From the NCBI GenBank assembly GCA_934045905.1, contig OW203773.1, positions 15,177,246-15,241,245 on the forward strand: DNA of 64,000 bases, in the 5' to 3' direction. Under the pieces are notes generated by a model. The model saw nothing but the letters and a program-made list of their open reading frames with translations. It ran no database searches and was not told the origin of the DNA. This DNA comes from Leuctra nigra (taxonomy: Eukaryota; Arthropoda; Insecta; Plecoptera; Leuctridae). Position numbers and translations under genes: made by a program. Positions 10,309 through 22,597 of the stretch are shown piece after piece; position 1 is the stretch's first letter; the number at the start of each line of letters is the position of its first letter.

Positions 10309-11256
10309 TTAAGGTGGCTGGATCGATCGATATCATAGTCTCAGATCTTCATAATTTTGTGTGTACTTATTGATAACCATGCCATACACAATCCCTTAAA
10401 AAATGAAACACTTCTCGTGTCTAGTTTTTGAGATAATTTGAGTTTTCTTCCCCATGTTATCTTACGGCAGCCAAGTAAAATTGTGTAATTTTTAAGCTAA
10501 AATTTAAAAAGTTTTTTTGTTAAAGTCTAAAGCTGGGTCCACATAGGCCGTTTTTTCCGTTTTGCGTTTTCCGTTTTTCTCTCTTGACCAATCACAAGCC
10601 CGCCGCACGCGGATTTTATCCTCGCCGCGCCGCATAAACTTCAACGAGGATTTTAAAAAAGACGTGCGGCGGAAGTGACGTAAAACTTTTAATAACCAAT
10701 CACGTACGACTACGTCACATGGTCAAATAACATGGCCGATCTGACACTAGATACATTATTTTAAAATTACATACCTGGGAAGAATATTAGCCAATCTAAT
10801 TACTCACAAACTGTCACTGACAGATATAAATAATGTTGAAGAACATTTTTTTGTTTTCCACGGCCTCCTGACATCTCAAAAGTAAAGTTTTAACCAGGCG
10901 GGGATCAAGGTGCTTAAAAAAGTTTTGTAGAAGACGCAAAACGCTCTATGTGGACAGTCCTACTAAAAACGGAGATGTTCAATGAGTAAAAACGGAAAAC
11001 TCAAAACGGAAAAAACGGCCTATGTGGACCCAGCTTAACGATACAAAAAGATTAGAACTCCATTTTAGCTTAAAAATGACACGATTTTACTTGGCTGCCA
11101 TAAGATAACATGGGGAAGAAAACTCAAATTATCTCAAAAACTAGACACGAGAAGTGTTTAATTTTTTCAGGGATTGTGTATGGCATGGTTATCAATAAGT
11201 ACACACAAAATTATGAAAATCTGAGACTATGATATCGATCGATCCAGCCACCTTTA
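10309..11256. mobile_element. PIF/Harbinger-like foldback MITE with a nested element
   Basis: Arms of about 210 bp (from 10312 and to 11253) are near-perfect inverted repeats beginning AGGTGGCTGGATCGATCG. TTA flanks both sides (10309-10311, 11254-11256). A second TWA-flanked MITE (10528-11038) is inserted at its centre. Non-coding. Confidence 0.85.
10528..11038. mobile_element. PIF/Harbinger-like MITE nested in a foldback MITE
   Basis: The element spans 10531-11035 (505 bp), with ends AGCTGGGTCCACATAGGCCG and the exact inverse. The arms are about 50 bp, rich in CCGTTTT repeats, and TAA duplications lie at 10528-10530 and 11036-11038. It sits at the symmetry centre of the surrounding inverted repeat, so it inserted after that element was in place. 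Confidence 0.85.
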
Positions 11257-11261
11257 GTAGG

Positions 11262-11378
11262 TACAGTCAGGGAAACTAGATGGTTCATACTCTACCTCTC
11301 TCTGACCCATAGCATAAACATGTTTTTATATGGAGCAGAGAGAGATAGAGTATGAACCATCTAGTTTCCTTGACTATA
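11262..11378. mobile_element. 113-bp TA-flanked mini-MITE
   Basis: CAGTCAGGGAAACTAGATGG at 11264 and its inverse ending at 11376 form arms of about 39 bp, flanked by TA at 11262-11263 and 11377-11378. The loop is about 35 bp. This fits a Tc1/mariner-type miniature element. It begins 6 bp after the preceding Harbinger-like element. Confidence 0.75.
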
Positions 11379-11881
11379 CACTCGGCCAAACAAAACTTGA
11401 AAGTTGACCAAATTTGAATGACTCCCATTTGACTTCCATTTGACTCCCATTTGGGACACTCCCATTTGAATGTCCCATAACCAATCAAAGCTTATTATTA
11501 TCATTGAAATGTGAGGTCACCTACTAGAGTGAGACAATGAGATCGCTTAGACTGACTTCTGATGGTATGATCTAACATTTTTCAGTCAATCAGATTTATG
11601 GCTCGATCAATTTTAGTTGTGACAAGTGTACCTACAAAGTATCTGCACAGGTGGTGGTAAAAAATTGCATTACTATCTTATCACTTACATTATTTTATGA
11701 GGATAAATATCTAATGTATTGGACATTGGCATTGCACATCGCACTTACCATACTCTGGATTAATTTAGGTTTCCCTGCAATTTGGTAAAATGGGCAAGAC
11801 GACATGATAAAATGTCTCACGTCTTTCAGATGTGACGTTAAGCCGTTGGCCCCTTGATTAGATTTTTAGATTAGTGTGGTT
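11379..11881. other. Gene-free stretch
   Basis: No exon, RNA gene or bounded transposon recognised. TTTGACTCCCATTTG-like words repeat near 11430-11470 as a short direct repeat. Confidence 0.4.
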
Positions 11882-12215
11882 TAATGGCGCGTCAACGACG
11901 AGGTTATATTGCGCACATTAATTGTTATATTTAACTTTGTTGATCATAATTGGAGGGCAAGGGGAGGGGGTCGACCTAACGGGCCCGATCCGGGGGAGTC
12001 CAGCACTGGAGGGAAGGCCAGGCCGGAATGGGGAAGGCCAGGCCGGAATGGGGACGGACCGGGGGGTGTGAGGATTCGGGCCGGCTGAACCCGATTTCAG
12101 GGGGATCACCATCTCGAGGGGGGTGGCCCCCTTGATATCTTTCGTCAGGAGTTGGCTACATGCCGGTACCGGGTTTCCTCTAAATCCCTTCACTCTAGGC
12201 ACCGAGTGTTCATAC
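11882..12215 (-). repeat. GC-rich dispersed repeat fragment (copy B)
   Basis: This is the inverted counterpart of the GC-rich block at 2560-2785, with an extra 21-22-bp tandem duplication of AAGGCCAGGCCGGAATGGGG near 12011-12053. Its right end (about 12135-12185, CTTTCGTCAGGAG to CCGGTACCGGGTTTCCTC) is shared, inverted, with the SINE at 37770-37830. These look like tails of one retrotransposon family. Confidence 0.55.
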
Positions 12216-12489
12216 CCCCAGCGCCACTAGCGAGAGAAATCGGCAAAGCTGTACGGCGAAGAATCAGCAATTTTATCTTCTCTCTGATTGGTCGTGGCCA
12301 AAGCAACCGATAAATATCAGCAGATGACTCAAAATATCTCAGAATTGGTAAAAGAGAGAAGCTAACTAATAATTTTATAAGATTCAGTGGAATTATTTAC
12401 TTTTCATACATTTTGCAAGCAAAATATCCTGTGGCGTATTATTGTAAGAATGCATACAATGAGTAATGTTTACTAACAGTTGCTGCAAC

Positions 12490-13650
12490 TAATACCCTGT
12501 TCACACTGAGAATTTGATCATGATCCAGTTCAATTACAATCGAAATCAAAATGGAGGCAAGATTGAACTTGAACTTTACTAGGAAAACGCTCTGTATAAC
12601 GCGTTGATGAGCGAGCACGGACACGCGCAACACCTCGAACCGAAAATAAGTCTATAGAAAATATCATTAAAAGCCAATAATTCTTGAAATTCGTCAGACT
12701 TGTAGGTATAAAAATCTCCAAATATTCCTAAAGTATTAGTCCCAATAGCCATGCAAAGTTTTAAGTTGATCGATTGAACCTTTATGATTAAAATGTTCCT
12801 TGTTACAATTCAAAAATCATAGGATATATTTAAAAAAATATACCTGGGACCACTCATATGATAAAAGTGTGTGTACTTACACAATATTAGAAGATCTGTT
12901 GAACGGTCATATTAGTTTCATACGTTTGAAAGTTTCTGCTCTAACTACCTTGGAACTATAAAGAGTCGAAGAAGCCGTGATCAACATTTTCGAGAAATTT
13001 GACAGATAACACGCAAAATGTCAGTAAAATGTCAATAACTTTTGGATTTAAACACAGATAAGTCTGAAAATTTTCAAAAATAGAGATAATGTTGGTCCCA
13101 ATGACCATGCAAAGTTTTAAGTTGATCGGTCGTACGGTTCTAGTTAAAATTTCAAATATCATATGATTTTTTTTTTAAATTTTAACCAATGGGAGGATTT
13201 GGCTGAAACTTTGTATGATTGGGTAAAATGTTAGTGGTATTGACTTGTCAAAATTTCAAATTGATAAAACAACCCAATCGAAAGACAATTATTTTAAAAT
13301 TTGAACCAATCACGGGATCCCGTTCAAAAACGATCCCAGGGACCGCATAGAGTACGTTAGTATGTGTACAAAATTTCAAATTGATTGCTTGAGCGGTTTG
13401 ACCTGGAGTGTGACCACAAAAAAAAAAAAAAAAACACACAGAGAAAGTGCCATAAGAGTACCGTGGTGACGCTCGCTCAATAATGCTTGTTACATGCAAA
13501 TTGGAGTAAAGCATTTGTAAATTTTAGTTTTTAAATTTCATGATTTCTTTTGTTTGACCTTGGGTTCGATCATGATTCAGATTTCGATTGCGTTCTTACA
13601 ACTCAATCGAGATTTTGGATCATGATCGAATCCTCAGTAAGAACAGGGTA
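12490..13650. mobile_element. TA-flanked inverted-repeat element, 1.16 kb
   Basis: CCCTGTTCACACTGAG at 12492 and CTCAGTAAGAACAGGG ending at 13648 are inverted. Subterminal GATCATGATCC and GATTTCGATTG words are also mirrored, and TA flanks both sides. The interior has degenerate copies of CATGCAAAGTTTTAAGTTGATCG (12753, 13107), a motif also seen near 47440. A segment at 12585-12650 is shared, inverted, with 63758-63826. No protein domain found. Confidence 0.55.
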
Positions 13651-13833
13651 TAAGGGTATGAGTATCAAGTCACGAGATGCTAATTTTTTCCACCCATCGC
13701 GCTGTCTCTCATTTTCAGAAACAAAAAGAGAGTCAACACTCGGTGCCTATAACATTCTCACTAGTAGAGCCTCGGCTCCGTTGAGAATATTGTATTGCGT
13801 TGTATTGTATTGTGTTGTGTTGTTTTGTTGCAG

Positions 13834-13973
13834 CTATCCACGAGATCAGCCACAACATGGCGTTCGGACACAAACACCCGCTGGCCAACCGGCTGCTGGG
13901 CTTCTTCGCGAATCTCCCCATCGGCTTCCCGTTCTCCGTCAGCTTCCGCAAGTACCACCTGGAGCACCATCGG
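13834..13973 (+). CDS. DEGS1: Sphingolipid delta(4)-desaturase, exon with histidine boxes 1 and 2
   Basis: The exon encodes [18 protein letters not shown] then a stretch ending YHLEHHR. HEISH (HX3H) and HLEHH (HX2HH) are the first two iron-binding histidine boxes of membrane fatty-acid desaturases, and the flanking residues match the dihydroceramide desaturase family (animal DEGS1, fly ifc). That family inserts the 4,5-trans double bond converting dihydroceramide to ceramide in the ER membrane. The acceptor is TTGTTGCAG and the donor is CGG|GTGAGT, a strong consensus. The exon starts in phase 1 (CT completes an Ala codon) and ends in phase 0. No upstream exon is visible in 13.8 kb, so about 85-90 N-terminal residues are missing from the window; family proteins are about 320 residues. 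The next residues expected are YQGDE, supplied by the exon that has been amplified downstream. Confidence 0.95.
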
Positions 13974-14208
13974 GTGAGTAGAGGCAGGCGGCTCGTAGTG
14001 TGACTTTCATGACGAGATTCCACAGAATTATTCAGGTCTACGTCTCAGAATGAATGTAACGCAATCGAGCTCCTGATCGTTCAAATCTTCCAGTAATTTT
14101 TCAGTAACTTTGGAGGTCAAAACACTAAACAGTAAAACAATATAACTGTCTATGCTTGAAGTCTTTTCTTTCCTTGATCAAAATACCCTCAAGTACAAAT
14201 GACTATAG

Positions 14209-14571
14209 GGGCTTCGCATAAAGGACGTCACGCTTCAGGGGGGAGGGGGGGTGCACCAGGAGACACAGTGTGACAGGGGGGAGGGGGGTACTGGAGGCAG
14301 TAAGACGTCACGTTTTGATACGTATTTTCAAACATTTTAAATTTCAGTCGATATGTCGGGACCGGAAATTACGCTAAAAACGATAAGTTCTGATACATTT
14401 TACAGTAAAAAATATTCTATTTAAGGGGGGGGGGGGGGGGAGGAGAGACAGATTTGTGACGTCCTTTTAGGGGGGGGGGGGTCACGAAAAGTGTGACACA
14501 GCGTGACAGGGGGGAGGGGGGGGGGGTCAAAATATCCCATTTTTAGCGTGACTTCGTTTATGCACAGCCCC
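14209..14571. mobile_element. Intronic MITE with G-rich core
   Basis: Within the desaturase intron, GGGGCTTCGCATAAAGGACG at the left and the approximate inverse (ending TTTATGCACAGCCCC) at the right form imperfect terminal repeats flanked by ATA. The core contains several long G runs (e.g. 14425-14441, 14472-14482, 14509-14526) and repeated GTGACAGGGGGGA words. Non-coding. Confidence 0.55.
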
Positions 14572-15102
14572 ATACCTAGAAAACAGTGTCTTCTGATGAT
14601 ATTATAGCGCCTTCAAGTTAACTAGGTAATGTATTCCATTCAATTTCAAAAGATAGGATTTCAATCACTTTTGTATTGAAATCAGTTTGTTCTACTTTCT
14701 TATGAAGGTATGGAAATGGTCAAGTCAATAAACGGCTATAGGAGAGCTTATATTGCCAAGTGTAAATTAGTATAAAATTAGTGTTTGATTAAATTACTGT
14801 AGAATGCCACAAATTAAAAATGGTGTGGTCAAATGATGCACAAAGTGACATTTAAATTGGTCTGAAAGAAAAGCTCAAGAAAAAATAAGCAGTAGGTACC
14901 TATATACAAAAGAAACCAATTTTGAATTTACTGAACTAACTCTGGTACTAACTTGTCATCTATCTCTAGTAGGTAAACTCTGATTTCATTAATAATAACA
15001 ATAATTGATTGTCAAGGAACCTGACCAGCAGCCAATCTGATACTTTCGAACACCATTTTTACATTGTTGAGTGAACATTGAAGAAGCTGCTTCAATATCA
15101 AT

Positions 15103-15136
15103 TACGCTGTAGAAACATTGTCTGTTCACTCTCCAG
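15103..15136 (+). promoter_or_regulatory. Ancestral 3' splice site in front of the first exon copy
   Basis: The intron end reads TACGCTGTAGAAACATTG, then a pyrimidine-rich stretch and CTCTCCAG just before copy 1 at 15137. The last 24 bases are the same in the spacers between array copies, except that here AGAAAC stands where the copies have AGTAAC. The TACGCTG just upstream resembles the exon end TACGCGCTG and marks the probable origin of the duplication. Confidence 0.8.
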
Positions 15137-18100
15137 TACCAAGGTGACGAGAAGCTGGACACGGACATACCGACGTACCTCGAGGCCAAGCTGTTCTGCA
15201 ACACGTTCGGGAAGTTCTGCTGGGTCTGCCTCCAGCCCTTCTTCTACGCGCTGTAGTAACATTGTCTGTTCACTCTCCAGTACCAAGGTGCCGAGAAGCT
15301 GGACACGGACATACCGACGTACCTCGAGGCCAAGCTGTTCTGCAACACGTTCGGGAAGTTCTGCTGGGTCTGCCTCCAGCCCTTCTTCTACGCGCTGTAG
15401 TAACATTGTCTGTTCACTCTCCAGTACCAAGGTGACGAGAAGCTGGACACGGACATACCGACATACCTCGAGGCCAAGCTGTTCTGCAACACGTTCGGGA
15501 AGTTCTGCTGGGTCTGCCTCCAGCCCTTCTTCTACGCGCTGTAGTAACATTGTCTGTTCACTCTCCAGTACCAAGGTGACGAGAAGCTGGACACGGACAT
15601 ACCGACATACCTCGAGGCCAAGCTGTTCTGCAACACGTTCGGGAAGTTCTGCTGGGTCTGCCTCCAGCCCTTCTTCTACGCGCTGTAGTAACATTGTCTG
15701 TTCACTCTCCAGTACCAAGGTGACGAGAAGCTGGACACGGACATACCGACGTACCTCGAGGCCAAGCTGTTCTGCAACACGTTCGGGAAGTTCTGCTGGG
15801 TCTGCCTCCAGCCCTTCTTCTACGCGCTGTAGTAACATTGTCTGTTCACTCTCCAGTACCAAGGTGACGAGAAGCTGGACACTGACATACCGACATACCT
15901 CGAGGCCAAGCTGTTCTGCAACACGTTCGGGAAGTTCTGCTGGGTCTGCCTCCAGCCCTTCTTCTACGCGCTCCAGTAACATTGTCTGTTCACTCTCCAG
16001 TACCAAGGTGACGAGAAGCTGGACACTGACATACCGACATACCTCGAGGCCAAGCTGTTCTGCAACACGTTCGGGAAGTTCTGCTGGGTCTGCCTCCAGC
16101 CCTTCTTCTACGCGCTCCAGTAACATTGTCTGTTCACTCTCCAGTACCAAGGTGACGAGAAGCTGGACACTGACATACCGACATACCTCGAGGCCAAGCT
16201 GTTCTGCAACACGTTCGGGAAGTTCTGCTGGGTCTGCCTCCAGCCCTTCTTCTACGCGCTGTAGTAACATTGTCTGTTCACTCTCCAGTACCAAGGTGAC
16301 GAGAAGCTGGACACGGACATACCGACATACCTCGAGGCCAAGCTGTTCTGCAACACGTTCGGGAAGTTCTGCTGGGTCTGCCTCCAGCCCTTCTTCTACG
16401 CGCTGTAGTAACATTGTCTGTTCACTCTCCAGTACCAAGGTGACGAGAAGCTGGACACGGACATACCGACGTACCTCGAGGCCAAGCTGTTCTGCAACAC
16501 GTTCGGGAAGTTCTGCTGGGTCTGCCTCCAGCCCTTCTTCTACGCGCTCCAGTAACATTGTCTGTTCACTCTCCAGTACCAAGGTGACGAGAAGCTGGAC
16601 ACGGACATACCGACGTACCTCGAGGCCAAGCTGTTCTGCAACACGTTGGGGAAGTTCTGCTGGGTCTGCCTCCAGCCCTTCTTCTACGCGCTCCAGTAAC
16701 ATTGTCTGTTCACTCTCCAGTACCAAGGTGACGAGAAGCTGGACACTGACATACCGACATACCTCGAGGCCAAGCTGTTCTGCAACACGTTCGGGAAGTT
16801 CTGCTGGGTCTGCCTCCAGCCCTTCTTCTACGCGCTGTAGTAACATTGTCTGTTCACTCTCCAGTACCAAGGTGACGAGAAGCTGGACACGGACATACCG
16901 ACGTACCTCGAGGCCAAGCTGTTCTGCAACACGTTCGGGAAGTTCTGCTGGGTCTGCCTCCAGCCCTTCTTCTACGCGCTGTAGTAACATTGTCTGTTCA
17001 CTCTCCAGTACCAAGGTGCCGAGAAGCTGGACACGGACATACCGACATACCTCGAGGCCAAGCTGTTCTGCAACACGTTCGGGAAGTTCTGCTGGGTCTG
17101 CCTCCAGCCCTTCTTCTACGCGCTGTAGTAACATTGTCTGTTCACTCTCCAGTACCAAGGTGACGAGAAGCTGGACACGGACATACCGACGTACCTCGAG
17201 GCCAAGCTGTTCTGCAACACGTTCGGGAAGTTCTGCTGGGTCTGCCTCCAGCCCTTCTTCTACGCGCTCCAGTAACATTGTCTGTTCACTCTCCAGTACC
17301 AAGGTGACGAGAAGCTGGACACGGACATACCGACGTACCTCGAGGCCAAGCTGTTCTGCAACACGTTCGGGAAGTTCTGCTGGGTCTGCCTCCAGCCCTT
17401 CTTCTACGCGCTCCAGTAACATTGTCTGTTCACTCTCCAGTACCAAGGTGACGAGAAGCTGGACACGGACATACCGACGTACCTCGAGGCCAAGCTGTTC
17501 TGCAACACGTTCGGGAAGTTCTGCTGGGTCTGCCTCCAGCCCTTCTTTTACGCGCTGTAGTAACATTGTCTGTTCACTCTCCAGTACCAAGGTGACGAGA
17601 AGCTGGACACGGACATACCGACATACCTCGAGGCCAAGCTGTTCTGCAACACGTTCGGGAAGTTCTGCTGGGTCTGCCTCCAGCCCTTCTTCTACGCGCT
17701 GTAGTAACATTGTCTGTTCACTCTCCAGTACCAAGGTGACGAGAAGCTGGACACGGACATACCGACGTACCTCGAGGCCAAGCTGTTCTGCAACACGTTC
17801 GGGAAGTTCTGCTGGGTCTGCCTCCAGCCCTTCTTCTACGCGCTGTAGTAACATTGTCTGTTCACTCTCCAGTACCAAGGTGACGAGAAGCTGGACACGG
17901 ACATACCGACATACCTCGAGGCCAAGCTGTTCTGCAACACGTTCGGGAAGTTCTGCTGGGTCTGCCTCCAGCCCTTCTTCTACGCGCTGTAGTAACATTG
18001 TCTGTTCACTCTCCAGTACCAAGGTGACGAGAAGCTGGACACTGACATACCGACATACCTCGAGGCCAAGCTGTTCTGCAACACGTTCGGGAAGTTCTGC

Positions 18101-21100
18101 TGGGTCTGCCTCCAGCCCTTCTTCTACGCGCTGTAGTAACATTGTCTGTTCACTCTCCAGTACCAAGGTGACGAGAAGCTGGACACTGACATACCGACAT
18201 ACCTCGAGGCCAAGCTGTTCTGCAACACGTTCGGGAAGTTCTGCTGGGTCTGCCTCCAGCCCTTCTTCTACGCGCTGTAGTAACATTGTCTGTTCACTCT
18301 CCAGTACCAAGGTGACGAGAAGCTGGACACGGACATACCGACATACCTCGAGGCCAAGCTGTTCTGCAACACGTTCGGGAAGTTCTGCTGGGTCTGCCTC
18401 CAGCCCTTCTTCTACGCGCTGTAGTAACATTGTCTGTTCACTCTCCAGTACCAAGGTGACGAGAAGCTGGACACGGACATACCGACGTACCTCGAGGCCA
18501 AGCTGTTCTGCAACACGTTCGGGAAGTTCTGCTGGGTCTGCCTCCAGCCCTTCTTCTACGCGCTGTAGTAACATTGTCTGTTCACTCTCCAGTACCAAGG
18601 TGACGAGAAGCTGGACACGGACATACCGACATACCTCGAGGCCAAGCTGTTCTGCAACACGTTCGGGAAGTTCTGCTGGGTCTGCCTCCAGCCCTTCTTC
18701 TACGCGCTGTAGTAACATTGTCTGTTCACTCTCCAGTACCAAGGTGACGAGAAGCTGGACACGGACATACCGACATACCTCGAGGCCAAGCTGTTCTGCA
18801 ACACGTTCGGGAAGTTCTGCTGGGTCTGCCTCCAGCCCTTCTTCTACGCGCTGTAGTAACATTGTCTGTTCACTCTCCAGTACCAAGGTGACGAGAAGCT
18901 GGACACGGACATACCAACATACCTCGAGGCCAAGCTGTTCTGCAACACGTTCGGGAAGTTCTGCTGGGTCTGCCTCCAGCCCTTCTTCTACGCGCTGTAG
19001 TAACATTGTCTGTTCACTCTCCAGTACCAAGGTGACGAGAAGCTGGACACGGACATACCGACGTACCTCGAGGCCAAGCTGTTCTGCAACACGTTCGGGA
19101 AGTTCTGCTGGGTCTGCCTCCAGCCCTTCTTCTACGCGCTCCAGTAACATTGTCTGTTCACTCTCCAGTACCAAGGTGACGAGAAGCTGGACACGGACAT
19201 ACCGACATACCTCGAGGCCAAGCTGTTCTGCAACACGTTCGGGAAGTTCTGCTGGGTCTGCCTCCAGCCCTTCTTCTACGCGCTCCAGTAACATTGTCTG
19301 TTCACTCTCCAGTACCAAGGTGACGAGAAGCTGGACACGGACATACCGACGTACCTCGAGGCCAAGCTGTTCTGCAACACGTTCGGGAAGTTCTGCTGGG
19401 TCTGCCTCCAGCCCTTCTTCTACGCGCTGTAGTAACATTGTCTGTTCACTCTCCAGTACCAAGGTGACGAGATGCTGGACACGGACATACCGACATACCT
19501 CGAGGCCAAGCTGTTCTGCAACACGTTCGGGAAGTTCTGCTGGGTCTGCCTCCAGCCCTTCTTCTACGCGCTCCAGTAACATTGTCTGTTCACTCTCCAG
19601 TACCAAGGTGACGAGAAGCTGGACACGGACATACCGACGTACCTCGAGGCCAAGCTGTTCTGCAACACGTTCGGGAAGTTCTGCTGGGTCTGCCTCCAGC
19701 CCTTCTTCTACGCGCTGTAGTAACATTGTCTGTTCACTCTCCAGTACCAAGGTGACGAGATGCTGGACACGGACATACCGACATACCTCGAGGCCAAGCT
19801 GTTCTGCAACACGTTCGGGAAGTTCTGCTGGGTCTGCCTCCAGCCCTTCTTCTACGCGCTCCAGTAACATTGTCTGTTCACTCTCCAGTACCAAGGTGAC
19901 GAGAAGCTGGACACTGACATACCGACGTACCTCGAGGCCAAGCTGTTCTGCAACACGTTCGGGAAGTTCTGCTGGGTCTGCCTCCAGCCCTTCTTCTACG
20001 CGCTCCAGTAACATTGTCTGTTCACTCTCCAGTACCAAGATGACGAGAAGCTGGACACTGACATACCGACGTACCTCGAGGCCAAGCTGTTCTGCAACAC
20101 GTTCGGGAAGTTCTGCTGGGTCTGCCTCCAGCCCTTCTTCTACGCGCTGTAGTAACATTGTCTGTTCACTCTCCAGTACCAAGGTGACGAGAAGCTGGAC
20201 ACTGACATACCGACGTACCTCGAGGCCAAGCTGTTCTGCAACACGTTCGGGAAGTTCTGCTGGGTCTGCCTCCAGCCCTTCTTCTACGCGCTCCAGTAAC
20301 ATTGTCTGTTCACTCTCCAGTACCAAGGTGATGAGAAGCTGGACACGGACATACCGACATACCTCGAGGCCAAGCTGTTCTGCAACACGTTCGGGAAGTT
20401 CTGCTGGGTCTGCCTCCAGCCCTTCTTCTACGCGCTGTAGTAACATTGTCTGTTCACTCTCCAGTACCAAGGTGACGAGAAGCTGGACACGGACATACCG
20501 ACGTACCTCGAGGCCAAGCTGTTCTGCAACACGTTCGGGAAGTTCTGCTGGGTCTGCCTCCAGCCCTTCTTCTACGCGCTGTAGTAACATTGTCTGTTCA
20601 CTCTCCAGTACCAAGGTGACGAGAAGCTGGACACGGACATACCGACCTACCTCGAGGCCAAGCTGTTCTGCAACACGTTCGGGAAGTTCTGCTGGGTCTG
20701 CCTCCAGCCCTTCTTCTACGCGCTGTAGTAACATTGTCTGTTCACTCTCCAGTACCAAGGTGACGAGAAGCTGGACACGGACATACCGACATACCTCGAG
20801 GCCAAGCTGTTCTGCAACACGTTCGGGAAGTTCTGCTGGGTCTGCCTCCAGCCCTTCTTCTACGCGCTCCAGTAACATTGTCTGTTCACTCTCCAGTACC
20901 AAGGTGACGAGAAGCTGGACACGGACATACCGACGTACCTCGAGGCCAAGCTGTTCTGCAACACGTTCGGGAAGTTCTGCTGGGTCTGCCTCCAGTCCTT
21001 CTTCTACGCGCTGTAGTAACATTGTCTGTTCACTCTCCAGTACCAAGGTGACGAGAAGCTGGACACTGACATACCGACATACCTCGAGGCCAAGCTGTTC

Positions 21101-22480
21101 TGCAACACGTTCGGGAAGTTCTGCTGGGTCTGCCTCCAGCCCTTCTTCTACGCGCTGTAGTAACATTGTCTGTTCACTCTCCAGTACCAAGGTGACGAGA
21201 AGCTGGACACGGACATACCGACGTACCTCGAGGCCAAGCTGTTCTGCAACACGTTCGGGAAGTTCTGCTGGGTCTGCCTCCAGCCCTTCTTCTACGCGCT
21301 GTAGTAACATTGTCTGTTCACTCTCCAGTACCAAGGTGACGAGAAGCTGGACACGGACATACCGACGTACCTCGAGGCCAAGCTGTTCTGCAACACGTTC
21401 GGGAAGTTCTGCTGGGTCTGCCTCCAGCCCTTCTTCTACGCGCTGTAGTAACATTGTCTGTTCACTCTCCAGTACCAAGGTGACGAGAAGCTGGACACGG
21501 ACATACCGACATACCTCGAGGCCAAGCTGTTCTGCAACACGTTCGGGAAGTTCTGCTGGGTCTGCCTCCAGCCCTTCTTCTACGCGCTGTAGTAACATTG
21601 TCTGTTCACTCTCCAGTACCAAGGTGACGAGAAGCTGGACACTGACATACCGACATACCTCGAGGCCAAGCTGTTCTGCAACACGTTCGGGAAGTTCTGC
21701 TGGGTCTGCCTCCAGCCCTTCTTCTACGCGCTCCAGTAACATTGTCTGTTCACTCTCCAGTACCAAGGTGACGAGAAGCTGGACACTGACATACCGACAT
21801 ACCTCGAGGCCAAGCTGTTCTGCAACACGTTCGGGAAGTTCTGCTGGGTCTGCCTCCAGCCCTTCTTCTACGCGCTCCAGTAACATTGTCTGTTCACTCT
21901 CCAGTACCAAGGTGCCGAGAAGCTGGACACTGACATACCGACATACCTCGAGGCCAAGCTGTTCTGCAACACGTTCGGGAAGTTCTGCTGGGTCTGCCTC
22001 CAGCCCTTCTTCTACGCGCTGTAGTAACATTGTCTGTTCACTCTCCAGTACCAAGGTGACGAGAAGCTGGACACTGACATACCGACATACCTCGAGGCCA
22101 AGCTGTTCTGCAACACGTTCGGGAAGTTCTGCTGGGTCTGCCTCCAGCCCTTCTTCTACGCGCTCCAGTAACATTGTCTGTTCACTCTCCAGTACCAAGG
22201 TGACGAGAAGCTGGACACGGACATACCGACATACCTCGAGGCCAAGCTGTTCTGCAACACGTTCGGGAAGTTCTGCTGGGTCTGCCTCCAGCCCTTCTTC
22301 TACGCGCTGTAGTAACATTGTCTGTTCACTCTCCAGTACCAAGGTGACGAGAAGCTGGACACGGACATACCGACATACCTCGAGGCCAAGCTGTTCTGCA
22401 ACACGTTCGGGAAGTTCTGCTGGGTCTGCCTCCAGCCCTTCTTCTACGCGCTGTAGTAACATTGTCTGTTCACTCTCCAG

Positions 22481-22597
22481 TACCAAGGTGACGAGAAGCT
22501 GGACACGGACATACCGACATAGTTCGAGGCCAAGCTGTTCTGCAACACGTTCGGGAAGTTCTGCTGGGTCTGCCTCCAGCCCTTCTTCTACGCGCTG
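22481..22597 (+). pseudogene. Exon copy 52 with in-frame TAG
   Basis: TAC CTC is changed to TAG TTC at 22520-22525, two adjacent substitutions giving a stop at codon 14 of the 39-codon unit. It is one of two array copies with a premature stop inside the exon frame. Confidence 0.9.

Noticed and set aside
13550..13981. 143-codon open frame overlapping the desaturase exon.
   Set aside because: It reads the exon in the wrong frame and runs through the intron acceptor; the exon frame with HEISH and HLEHH is correct.
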